A stretch of DNA of 64,000 nucleotides from Prado023 sp963697345 (GTDB taxonomy: Bacteria; Actinomycetota; Actinomycetes; S36-B12; CAIYMF01). The stretch is taken from NCBI GenBank assembly GCA_963697345.1, contig CAVONS010000006.1, positions 1 through 64,000 of the forward strand, written 5' to 3'. The notes below the pieces were generated by a model, which ran no database searches, was not told where the DNA came from, and was given only the letters and a program-made list of their open reading frames with translations. A program made the position numbers and the translations under genes. Every line of letters starts with the position of its first letter. Position 1 is the stretch's first letter. Positions 27,776 through 36,264 of the stretch are shown in pieces.

Positions 27776-28930
27776 ATGGACGACGACTGGTCTGACCCGT
27801 TCGACACGATCGAGCGGCGAGCCCTGCGCGAGCTGACACGCGACTTCGTCGTGCGGGAGGTGCTGCCGCACCTGGATCAGTGGGAGGCAGACGGCGCGCT
27901 GCCCAGGTCGCTGCACCGCAGGGCGGCGGAGGTCGGGCTGCTCGGGCTGGGGTTCCCCGAGGAGTTCGGCGGATCGGGGGGCAGTCTCCTGGATGCCCTG
28001 GTGATGACTGAGGAACTGCTTCTGGCCGGCGGCAGTGGGGGTCTGGTGGCGGGGCTCTTCACCCATGGGATCGCCCTGCCGCACATCGCGACGGCGGGGG
28101 ATCCCGACCAGATCGAGCGGTTCGTGCGGCCTGTGCTGGAGGGCCGGGCGATCGCCTCACTGGCGATCACCGAGCCGGACGGTGGTTCTGATGTGGCGGC
28201 GCTGCGCACCCGTGCGCAGCTCGAGGGTGACCAGTTCGTGGTCAACGGTGCCAAGACGTACATCACCTCGGGCACCCGCGCTGACTTCGTCACGGTGGCG
28301 GTGCGCACCGGCGGCCCCGGGTTCGCCGGCATCTCCCTGCTGGTCGTGCCCACTGATACGCCGGGCTTCCAGGTGACGCGCAGGCTCGAGAAGATGGGCT
28401 GGCACTGCTCGGACACGGCCGAGCTGTCCTTCACCGAGTGCCGCGTGCCGGCGTCGAACCTGGTGGGGCCCCTCAACTCGGGCTTCCTCCAGATCGCCCA
28501 GCAGTTCGTCGTCGAGCGCCTCTCGCTGGCTGTGCAGGCCTATGCCACCGCCCAGCGCTGCCTGGACCTCGCCCTGGCGTGGGCCCGGATGCGCCACACC
28601 TTCGGCAAGCCGCTGACCGGCCACCAGGTGGTGCGCCACCAGTTGGTCGAGATGGACCGCCTGGTGGACGTCGCCCGGACCTACACGCGCCACGTCGCGC
28701 TGCGCCACATGGCGGGCCACGAGGTCATCGGGCAGGCTGCGCTGGCCAAGAACACGGCCGTCGAGGCCGCTGAGAAGGTTGCCTACCAGGCGGTGCAGCT
28801 CTTCGGCGGCCAGGGCTACATGCGTGGTGCCGAGGTCGAGCGCCACTACCGCGACGTGCGCATCCTGGCCATCGGCGGTGGTGCCACCGAGGTCATGACT
28901 GAGCTGGCGGCCCGCCGGTTGGGTCTCTAG
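27776..28930 (+). CDS. Acyl-CoA dehydrogenase
   Basis: A 384-residue flavoprotein with all three ACAD domains. FAD contacts are ITEPDGGSD (132-139) and the YITSGTRAD strand; RHTFGKPL and QLFGGQGYMRG are conserved. The usual MCAD-type catalytic Glu near the C-terminus is absent (ILAIGGGATEVM in place of the EGT motif). Glu247 in QFVVERLSL occupies the alternative helix-G position used by isovaleryl-CoA and long-chain dehydrogenases, so a branched or long-chain substrate is likely. TAGCCT ends 6 nt before the ATG. The 3' end overlaps the convergent cytochrome gene by 38 nt. Confidence 0.9.
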   Translation: MDDDWSDPFDTIERRALRELTRDFVVREVLPHLDQWEADGALPRSLHRRAAEVGLLGLGFPEEFGGSGGSLLDALVMTEELLLAGGSGGLVAGLFTHGIALPHIATAGDPDQIERFVRPVLEGRAIASLAITEPDGGSDVAALRTRAQLEGDQFVVNGAKTYITSGTRADFVTVAVRTGGPGFAGISLLVVPTDTPGFQVTRRLEKMGWHCSDTAELSFTECRVPASNLVGPLNSGFLQIAQQFVVERLSLAVQAYATAQRCLDLALAWARMRHTFGKPLTGHQVVRHQLVEMDRLVDVARTYTRHVALRHMAGHEVIGQAALAKNTAVEAAEKVAYQAVQLFGGQGYMRGAEVERHYRDVRILAIGGGATEVMTELAARRLGL

Positions 28931-29573
28931 GGCCTGACGCGTCGGGTTCCCCCGCGGCGCTGCTCGCGGTGACCTCAGCGGCCCACAGCGCGTGCTCAGC
29001 CTCGGCCCATTCCCGGGTCACGGTCCCGGTCCGCAGCCCGCGCCGCGCCTCAGGATCGTTCAGGGCCATCCAGACGTGGCCCGCTGCCACGACAGCCAGG
29101 GCAGCAGCCGTCAGGTCGTGGACGAAGGTGGCCCCCGTCCGGATGCTGTCGGGGAACAGCGAGAAGTAGTGCATCATCAGGCCGGTCCCGAGCAGGATCA
29201 CGATCGCCCCGAGGGAGAAGGCGGAGTTCAGCTTCTGGCCGGCGTTGAACTTGCCTGAGGGGAACCAGCCACCGCGTCTGTGCGGTGAACGCAGCCAGGC
29301 CCAGTCCCCGGGCAGGAACCGGTTGAGGCGACGGACGTCGTCGCGGAAGGCTGCTGAGACCACCAGCCCAGCCAGGAGGGGGACGGGGATCAGCAGCCCG
29401 CTGGAGTAGTGCACCAGCTCGACGAGGTCCCGACGACCCACCAGAGTGCTGATCGGCCCGAAGTAGAGCATGGCGGCAGTGACCATGCAGACCCCCGTGA
29501 AGATGCCCATCCCCGCATGGATCCACCGTTGTCCCTGCGTGAACCTCCGCAGTCGCTCAGGCGATCGGGGCAT
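28893..29573 (-). CDS. Cytochrome b-type membrane subunit (formate dehydrogenase gamma / MsrQ-like role)
   Basis: A 226-residue membrane protein with four hydrophobic helices in the di-haem cytochrome b561/FdhI-like pattern: GQRWIHAGMGIFTGVCMVTA, ELVHYSSGLLIPVPLLAGL, SLGAIVILLGTGLMMHYFS and FVHDLTAAALAVVAAGHVWM. His residues in each helix are candidates for haem ligands. The start overlaps the upstream molybdopterin oxidoreductase gene by 17 nt, so the two are coupled and it probably carries electrons between quinone and that enzyme. The C-terminal tail is polar and overlaps the acyl-CoA dehydrogenase gene. Confidence 0.8.
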   Translation of the reverse strand: MPRSPERLRRFTQGQRWIHAGMGIFTGVCMVTAAMLYFGPISTLVGRRDLVELVHYSSGLLIPVPLLAGLVVSAAFRDDVRRLNRFLPGDWAWLRSPHRRGGWFPSGKFNAGQKLNSAFSLGAIVILLGTGLMMHYFSLFPDSIRTGATFVHDLTAAALAVVAAGHVWMALNDPEARRGLRTGTVTREWAEAEHALWAAEVTASSAAGEPDASGPRDPTGGPPAQS

Positions 29574-30282
29574 CGGATCTCCCGTTGGACTGACCCACCC
29601 ACGCGTCGATGTCGTAGCCGCGCTCCTCCCAGTAGCCCGGCACCACCTCGTCGCTGACCGTGATGCGGTCCAACCACTTGATCGACTTGTAGAAGTACAT
29701 CGGCGCCACGTACAGCCGGACCGGTCCCCCATGGTCGTGGGACACGGCTTCGCCGTCCATGGACGTGGCGATCAGGACGTCGGGTCGCCTGGCCTGGTCC
29801 ATCGTCAGCGACTCCGTGTAGGCCCCGTCGAACGAGCCGAACAGCACCGCTGCCGAATCCGGGGCGGCACCCACATGGTCGAGGATGTCGGAGAGCAGCA
29901 CGCCGGACCACGTCACGTCGTCGACGCGCCATCCGGTGACGCACTGCACGTCCTTGGTGAGCGTGGTCTGGGGCAGTTCGGCCAGGTCAGCCATGGTCAG
30001 CACAGTGGGCTGGGCGGCCATCCCCTCAACGGTGAGCCGGTACTCCGCGGGCGGGGTCCTATCCACGCGGGCCACGACCGAGTAGAACCGGAATCGGCCG
30101 TTGCCCGGGATCAGGCCGGTCAGGCCCGTCGGGTCCGCCTCCGCGATCGTGCTGATCACCGAGCTCACGCGACTGCCCAGGACGACGCCGAGACCGGCGA
30201 GCCCCACCATGCCGAGCACCACCCGCCGTCCGACAGGGGTGCCCTCCCTGTCCGCGGGGGTGCTCTGGTCGCCATGACTCAT
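29557..30282 (-). CDS. Molybdopterin-dependent oxidoreductase (sulfite oxidase/MsrP-like fold)
   Basis: A 241-residue protein with an N-terminal membrane/export segment after a twin Arg (VGRRVVLGMVGLAGLGVVLG), suggesting Tat export or anchoring. The catalytic domain follows with the Moco-ligating Cys114 (DVQCVTGWRV), DHGGPVRLYVAPMYFYKSIKW and GYWEERGYD. The family includes sulfite oxidase and periplasmic methionine sulfoxide reductase MsrP; the substrate here is not determined. It needs Mo-molybdopterin without the GMP extension. It forms an overlapping pair with the cytochrome b gene. TAGCCT lies 6 nt before the ATG. Confidence 0.85.
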   Translation of the reverse strand: MSHGDQSTPADREGTPVGRRVVLGMVGLAGLGVVLGSRVSSVISTIAEADPTGLTGLIPGNGRFRFYSVVARVDRTPPAEYRLTVEGMAAQPTVLTMADLAELPQTTLTKDVQCVTGWRVDDVTWSGVLLSDILDHVGAAPDSAAVLFGSFDGAYTESLTMDQARRPDVLIATSMDGEAVSHDHGGPVRLYVAPMYFYKSIKWLDRITVSDEVVPGYWEERGYDIDAWVGQSNGRSDAPIA

Positions 30283-30384
30283 CCAACGAGGCTACGGCGC
30301 TCGCGCGCGACGCGCCTGCGCTGGCCGAGGATCACCACGTCGGCGCACCCCACGCCGCGCCGGTTCAGTCATAGGCTGAGGTGC

Positions 30385-31791
30385 ATGAGCGATCACGGAC
30401 TGGCGCAGGCCCAGGACAAGATGCGTCGTGCGGAGGTGCCCGACAGCGCCATCGTCGTCTTCAGCCACTACTACCGCGAGCTCGAGGCGGGAGCCACCGG
30501 CCTGATCCGCGAGGACACCATCGAGCCGTTGCTCGATCCGCCCCACCTCAAGGACGTGGCCGTCGACCCGGCGCGGGCTAGGCAGGCGCTGGCGCAGACG
30601 GTCATGATCAAGTTGAACGGCGGGCTCGGCACGTCGATGGGTATGGACCGGGCGAAGTCCCTGTTGCCGGTACGCGATGGCCGCAGCTTCCTCGACGTGG
30701 TCGTGGGCCAGGTCCGCCACGTCCGTGCAGCGTACGGGGTTGCGCTTCCGCTGATCCTGATGGACAGCTTCCGGACCAGCGAGCAGAGCCTCGAGGCATT
30801 GCACGCGCATCCGGACCTCGAGGTCGCCGGGCTGCCGCTGGACTTCCTGCAGAACCAGGAGCCGAAGCTGCTCGAGGACGGGTTGGAGCCCGTCGGCTGG
30901 CCGGCGGACCCGGCCCTCGAATGGTGCCCCCCGGGCCACGGCGACCTCTACACCGCGATCCAGACCTCCGGGGTGCTCGACGCGCTGCTCGACCAGGGCT
31001 ATCGGTACGCCAACGTGTCCAACGCCGACAACCTGGGCGCGGCGCCGAACGCCGCACTGGCCGGCTGGTTCGCCGCTTCGGGTGCCCCGTACGCGGCTGA
31101 GCTGTGCCGGCGGACGCCCGCCGATCGCAAGGGTGGGCACCTGGCCATCCGGAAGGCCGACGGACGGCTGATCCTGCGCGACACGGCCCAGACGGCGCCG
31201 GAGGAGATGGACTTCTTCACCGACGAGCATCGGCACCCGTACTTCCACTGCAACACGCTCTGGTTCGACCTGCGCGCGTTGAAGCAGGCCCTCGTCGAGC
31301 GTGGCGCGGTCCTCGGGCTGCCGCTGATCCGCAACAGCAAGACCGTTGATCCAACCGACCCGGGCTCGTCGCGCGTGGTTCAGATCGAGACGGCGATGGG
31401 GGCGGCCATCGAGGTGTTCGAGGGTGCCCAGGCGATCGTGGTGGAGCGCAGCCGCTTCCTGCCGGTGAAGACCACCGATGATCTCCTGCTCCTGCGCTCC
31501 GACGTCTACGACGAGGGTGCGGACGGGACGCTGCAGCGTGTCTGCGACCCAGCGCCGCTCGTGCGGCTGGACCCGCGCTTCTACCGGACCATGGCCGACT
31601 TCGACGCGCGATTCCCGCACGGTCCGCCGTCGCTGCGCGGGGCGACGGCGCTCACGGTGCACGGGGACTGGACCTTCGGGCACGATGTCGTGATCGTCGG
31701 AGAGGTGGAGCTCGCCGACACGGGGCACGCGGAGCGTGTCGCCGATGGGACGCACCTGACCGGGAACATCCCCCCAACCGAGGAGATCTGA
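30385..31791 (+). CDS. UTP-glucose-1-phosphate uridylyltransferase (UDPGP family)
   Basis: A 468-residue enzyme of the eukaryote-like UDPGP type, not the short GalU type. Motifs: KLNGGLGTSMGMDRAKSLLP (nucleotide loop with the catalytic Lys), ILMDSFRTSEQSL, CPPGHGDLYTAI, YANVSNADNLGA and KGGHLAIRKADGRL, followed by a short C-terminal beta-helix part. It makes UDP-glucose for trehalose, glycogen-like and cell-wall sugars. TAGGCT is 7 nt before the ATG; the much longer open frame upstream is antisense to the molybdoenzyme genes and not coding. It shares one base of its stop with the next start. Confidence 0.9.
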   Translation: MSDHGLAQAQDKMRRAEVPDSAIVVFSHYYRELEAGATGLIREDTIEPLLDPPHLKDVAVDPARARQALAQTVMIKLNGGLGTSMGMDRAKSLLPVRDGRSFLDVVVGQVRHVRAAYGVALPLILMDSFRTSEQSLEALHAHPDLEVAGLPLDFLQNQEPKLLEDGLEPVGWPADPALEWCPPGHGDLYTAIQTSGVLDALLDQGYRYANVSNADNLGAAPNAALAGWFAASGAPYAAELCRRTPADRKGGHLAIRKADGRLILRDTAQTAPEEMDFFTDEHRHPYFHCNTLWFDLRALKQALVERGAVLGLPLIRNSKTVDPTDPGSSRVVQIETAMGAAIEVFEGAQAIVVERSRFLPVKTTDDLLLLRSDVYDEGADGTLQRVCDPAPLVRLDPRFYRTMADFDARFPHGPPSLRGATALTVHGDWTFGHDVVIVGEVELADTGHAERVADGTHLTGNIPPTEEI

Positions 31792-32207
31792 TGGCCATCC
31801 TGTTGAACGCCTACGCAAGCTTCGATGGAGACGCACGAGAGGCCATGGAGCACTATCGCGATGTGCTCGGCGGCGAGCTCGAGCTGGTGACGTTCGGCGA
31901 GTACGGCCAGGCCGGGACACCGGTCGAGAACCTGATCATGCATGGCAGGCTGACCACCCCGGAGGGACTGTCCCTGATGGGCGCCGACGCACCCCCCGGC
32001 ACGACCTACCAGGTCGGGACCCATCTCTCGATCATTCTCAGTGGAGACGACGAAGCTGCGCTGCGCGGCTACTGGGAGGGCCTGTCAGCCGGCGCCACCA
32101 TCACGGTGCCACTCGAGCCGCAGATGTGGGGCGACCTCTACGGGTCATGCGTGGACCAGTACGGCCTCACCTGGCAGGTCAACATCGAGACGGCCGAAGG
32201 GTCCTGA
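31791..32207 (+). CDS. VOC family protein (PhnB/glyoxalase-like)
   Basis: A 138-residue vicinal-oxygen-chelate protein of the PhnB/YjdN type: LNAYASFDGDAREAMEHYRD, LGGELELVTFGEYG, NLIMHGRLTTPEGLSLMGAD and YGLTWQVN. Two beta-alpha-beta-beta-beta modules are recognisable. The function of this subgroup is not established. Its ATG overlaps the UGPase stop (TGATG), so the pair is translationally coupled. Confidence 0.85.
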   Translation: MAILLNAYASFDGDAREAMEHYRDVLGGELELVTFGEYGQAGTPVENLIMHGRLTTPEGLSLMGADAPPGTTYQVGTHLSIILSGDDEAALRGYWEGLSAGATITVPLEPQMWGDLYGSCVDQYGLTWQVNIETAEGS

Positions 32208-32297
32208 CGGACACGCGCGCTGGCTGCGAGCCGTCGCCCGGACACGGGGTCGCGGAGCTCTGTCGTGGCTGTGGTCGGCCCGCCCTATGCTCGGCGG

Positions 32298-32750
32298 ATG
32301 CACGAGGTGCGGGCCGACGGCTACCAGATCGTGGACGATCCCGAGCACGTCGACGTCGACCGGCTGCACGGCTGGCTCGATGGCGACGCGTACTGGTGGC
32401 CCCGAGGACTGCGCCGCGACGTCCTGGATCGAGCGCTGGCCAACAGCCTGTCGTTGACGGTCCTGGACCCCGAGGGAGCCATGGTGGGGTTCGGGCGCGT
32501 GGTCAGCGACCGAGCCACCTTCGCGTACTGGTGCGACGTGTACGTCGCACCTGCCCACCGTGGTCGCGGCCTGGGACAGTGGCTGACCAGCAGCTTCCTG
32601 ATGCACCCCGAACTCGCGACCTGCCGGCGGTTCCTGCTGGGGACACGCGACGCCCACGACGTGTACGCGCGGGTCGGATTCGCGCCCCTGGCCATGCCGG
32701 AGATCTTCATGGAGGTCCACCGACCCGGGGCGGGCGCGAGCAGGGAATAG
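32298..32750 (+). CDS. GNAT-family N-acetyltransferase
   Basis: A 150-residue GNAT protein. The acetyl-CoA pyrophosphate loop is VAPAHRGRGLGQWL; DPEGAMVGFGRVVSDRATFAY gives strands 2-3 and YARVGFAPLAMPEIFME the C-terminal end. The substrate is unknown. The ATG is chosen because TATGCT lies 6 nt upstream; an in-frame ATG 33 nt earlier is less likely. Confidence 0.85.
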   Translation: MHEVRADGYQIVDDPEHVDVDRLHGWLDGDAYWWPRGLRRDVLDRALANSLSLTVLDPEGAMVGFGRVVSDRATFAYWCDVYVAPAHRGRGLGQWLTSSFLMHPELATCRRFLLGTRDAHDVYARVGFAPLAMPEIFMEVHRPGAGASRE

Positions 32751-32794
32751 GCCCCCGAGGGGCGAGGGTCCTGACTGGAGCGGCCCTTCGGGGC
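32751..32794. terminator. Two G/C hairpins between convergent genes
   Basis: GCCCC-CGA-GGGGC begins right at the end of the acetyltransferase stop region, and GCCC-TTCG-GGGC (a stable UUCG tetraloop) follows 20 nt later. They separate this gene from the convergent PEP carboxykinase and could terminate both directions. No U-tract is present. Confidence 0.5.
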
Positions 32795-32803
32795 GGTGGC
32801 GCG

Positions 32804-35800
32804 CTACAGGGGCGTGCCGCCGATCGTGCCCACGAGCTGGTCTCGGAACTGCGACCCGTTGAGCCGTTCCGACTCGGCCTGGGCTGCTGCGACCCGGTCA
32901 TGCATCCCCAGGCGGCTGGAGGGCTCGTCGTTCCCGGGGGTGGACACGAACAGCTCGATGGCAGCCAGGCCGGCATCGGCGCGGCCGCTGGCCGCCGCCT
33001 GCTTGGCGTCCAGCCTGGCGGCGTACCAGTCCGAGGCCAGGATCGAATCGCGGCTGAAGAGGTCCCGGAACTCCGGTGACCCAAGGGTCCACCCCTCCTC
33101 GGTCACACCCCTGGCCATGATCTCCAGGAGTGCTCGCAGGGGCGGGATCGCCAGCGAGATCGTCCCGTCGTCGAAGTAGGCGCGCGCCACCCGCTCATGC
33201 GTGGTCACGATGGTGGCCACCGACTCGCGCGAACACCGCGGCGTCCTGCAGCTCGGGGCGCAGCATCTCGGGGGTGAGCACGACGTGCGGGTGCAGGAAG
33301 ATGCGCCCGAAGTACTTCGTCGCGAACGTGTCGGTGATCCGGTAGCCCAGCCTGCTGGCCGCGACGGTCTGGCCCGCATGCTCGAAGTCCACGAGCTTCT
33401 CCAGCGAACCCTCAGCGATCAGGTGGTGTGCGTCGCGCTCGGCGGGGGTCATCCGTGCGAACAACTCGGGGATCAGCATGGAGACGTCGTGGTCGACCCG
33501 CACCTTCGGTCCGACGTAGCCGGCCGAGGACACCCAGCCGTCGTACCCCGTGAGCGCGTAGGACAGCAGTGACGCGTTGAGGTCAAGGACGGCCGGCATC
33601 GCGTTGAAGGGACCCTTGGTCAGCGCGCCCTCGGAACCCGCCCCGGTCGTCGACGGCGACTTGCCCGTCATCGACGAGATGAACTCCATGAACAGCTCGG
33701 GCAGCTCCATGAAGTGCAGCGGGCTGTAGGAGCACAGTGGCGGGACACCCCCGTCCGGCGGGTTGTTCCGCCGGCCGGCGGCGATCACGTCGACCGGCTG
33801 CAGCAGGGCTGCGTCGGTGCTCAACCCACGGGCGAGGCGTGCGGACAGGTCGGCCACCGCGGTGGTGGCGGCGTTGGCGCGGTCGGGCCGTTGCTGCAGG
33901 TAGCGCGGGTTCTTCGTCGGCTTCCCGTCAACGATCCGTGGGTTGGCCGAGCTCACGAAGTACGCCGGGCCAGCGCCCTCAGGCGCGTCCGCGAACCGGC
34001 TGATCATCTCGGCCATGGGGGCGCTGAACGCACTGAACGCCACGGCGTCGTCACGCATGGCGATGGCGTCCTCGCGGGTCAAGGGCGCGAAGTTCGAGAT
34101 GAACGTGCCCGGCGTGGCGATGTCGCGCTCGGCCTGCTTGTCGTAGCCGCGGTGGATCGCGTCGTCCGGGCGCTGGAACAGCAGGTTCTCGCAGTTCTCC
34201 ACGAGCTTGTAGGAGCGATCCGGGTCCAGGCCGAGCAGCTCGCCGGGCACCACGGTCGAGGCGGTGATGTCGTCCTGGGTCTGCACCTTGGTTGCGGGGG
34301 AGAAGTCATGGCGCAGGCCGAACAGCCGCCAGGAGCCATCGAGGTTGAAGCCCACACGAAGCCTGTTGACCGTGATCCGGTGCCCGTCCAGGTTCAGCTC
34401 GTTGCCGGGGCGACCATCGATCACCACGACGCTGAAGTGGCTGCGCCAGTCGTCGCCCCACTCGGGGCGGTAGGAGCGCTTCACCACGTAGACCAGTTCC
34501 TTGACGTGGGCAGGGATCCGCTCCAGCCACGCGTTGTACCCGGCCGTGTAGTCGGTCTCCGAGGGTGTGAGCAGCTTGATCACCGACCCGATGGAGCGGT
34601 CCTCACTCAGGATCGTCCGGTTGTCCTGTCGGTTCCTGGCGGGATCGGCGAACCGACCCGAGAGGTCCCTGTCCAGGATGGCCGCCACGGAGTCCATGTC
34701 GCTGTCGAAGTCGGCCACGTAGGCCGTGCCGAAGATGAAGGCATCGGTGATGGCCTTCGAGATCTCGGACTTCCCGCCGCCGGAGACCGTGGCCGGCTTG
34801 TGGCACGAGGTCGGGTTCGCGACGGTGCCCTCGAGGTGCCAGGACGTCGGGTCGTTGGGCTGGGGCACCATCGTGACCCGGTAGCCGTTGGGGCTCAGGT
34901 ACGCCTTGTCGCCCCGCAGCGGGATCGAGGCGGGCTGGCCGTCCGGGCCGGACCAGGACACCGTCATCGTGCGCATCGAGTAGTGGGCTCCGCTGGGCAC
35001 CAGGACGATGTGTGGCTGCTGGACGTCGAGGGCGTGGCCCTCTGGCTGGGCGGAGAACCGGTGCGGGTCCCGGACCAGGACGTCGGACAGGCTCGAGGCA
35101 CCCTCGTCGAACTCCTCGAGGTACTCCTGGCCCAGGTTGTAGCTGGCGAAGACCAGGGCTCCACCGGCGTGCTCCTCCTCGGCGTTGCCGAACAGGTTGG
35201 CCGAGTAGGAGATCTGGGTCTTCACCTCCTTCTTGCAGTAGCCGAAGTAGTTGTCCGCGATCACCGTGACGATGACACCTCGGGAGTCACGGGCGCAGAC
35301 CTTGAACGCCTGCCCGTTGTTGTAGAGCTCGTTGTCGTCCTCCCAGCAGGCGCCGTCACGCTTCTGGCGATCGGTGGCCTCACTCACGTGGGGCAGCCCG
35401 AGCTCCTTCTTGGTCACCCTGGTCAGGTGGGGAGCGAGGATCACGCAGCCCGTGTGGCCGGTCCAGGTCTCCGGCGCCAGGGAGGCATCATTCTCCGGCA
35501 GGTAGGGGTCCCCGCCGTTGCCGAAGATCCCCTCCACGAAGTCGAGGTTGGCCACCATCCCCCCGGGCACGATGAATCGGGTCTCCATCCGCTTCTCGCG
35601 CACGTAGCCGGGTACTCCGGGGGCGACCAGCGGCCGCAGCTGCAGTGACACGAAGCATGCTGCCTGCTCAGGCTGGTTGGCGGTGTACGGCAGGACCTTG
35701 TCGACCTCGGGCGGCTGGAACGCCAGGGCCAGCAACCGCGCGTAGGCGAGCTTGGGGATCGCGATCTTGTCGTCGGGGATGGGTAGGCCTCCCTCGGCGA

Positions 35801-36191
35801 TGTGGAACACGCCCGCGGTGGTCCGGCGGTCGTTGGCCGGGTTGTGCAGCACCCCGTTGGCCAGCCGGTAGCTGGTGAGCAGGGGGGAGGAGAAGCTGTC
35901 GCCGTCGAAGGGCAGCGAGAGCTGCCGGGCCATGCCGGCCTCATCAAGCACGAAGGTGCGATGCGGCAGTTCCGGCTGCTCCCCGGTCTCGGCCAGGTAG
36001 TCGTCGAGGAAGGCCTGGATACGTCCGTCCGCCGCGCACAGCCGGTCGGCCAGGCGCCGGCTCAACTCCCGTTGGCGGTCCAGGATCGGGCGAGCGAGCT
36101 TGGCCGATTCGGTGTCCTCGAACCCGGCGGGCAGCGGCAGTCCGAGCTGGGCGAGCCGGAGGTTGATGGCAGCGTTCTGGTAGGAGGTCAC
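32804..36191 (-). CDS. PPi-type phosphoenolpyruvate carboxykinase, one frameshift
   Basis: About 1,128 residues in two minus frames that join near 33226, where one extra base breaks the frame. Many segments match the PPi-dependent PEP carboxykinase described from Propionibacterium freudenreichii and Entamoeba, as I remember those sequences: NAAINLRLAQLGLPLP at the start, TGHTGCVILAPHLT, DNYFGYCKKEVKTQISYSAN, TCHKPATVSGGGKSEISK, SSMTGKSPSTTGAGSEGALT and FRDLFSRDSILASDWYAARL near the end. The length also fits that family. It interconverts PEP + Pi + CO2 with oxaloacetate + PPi and is unrelated in length to ATP or GTP types. The GTG start has GGGGGAG and GAGAAT just upstream. The malic enzyme gene lies 73 nt upstream on the same strand. 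Confidence 0.88.
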
Positions 36192-36264
36192 CCGATGATT
36201 CTCCCCCAACGCTTGTGGCGACGTCGAGTGTGGGAGCCGTGCAGCCGTGCAACCGGCTGTTGGG

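Noticed and set aside
29470..30384. A 305-residue N-terminal extension of the UGPase frame
   Set aside because: It is antisense to two convincing genes and of low complexity; the enzyme's conserved start and a -10 box lie at 30385.
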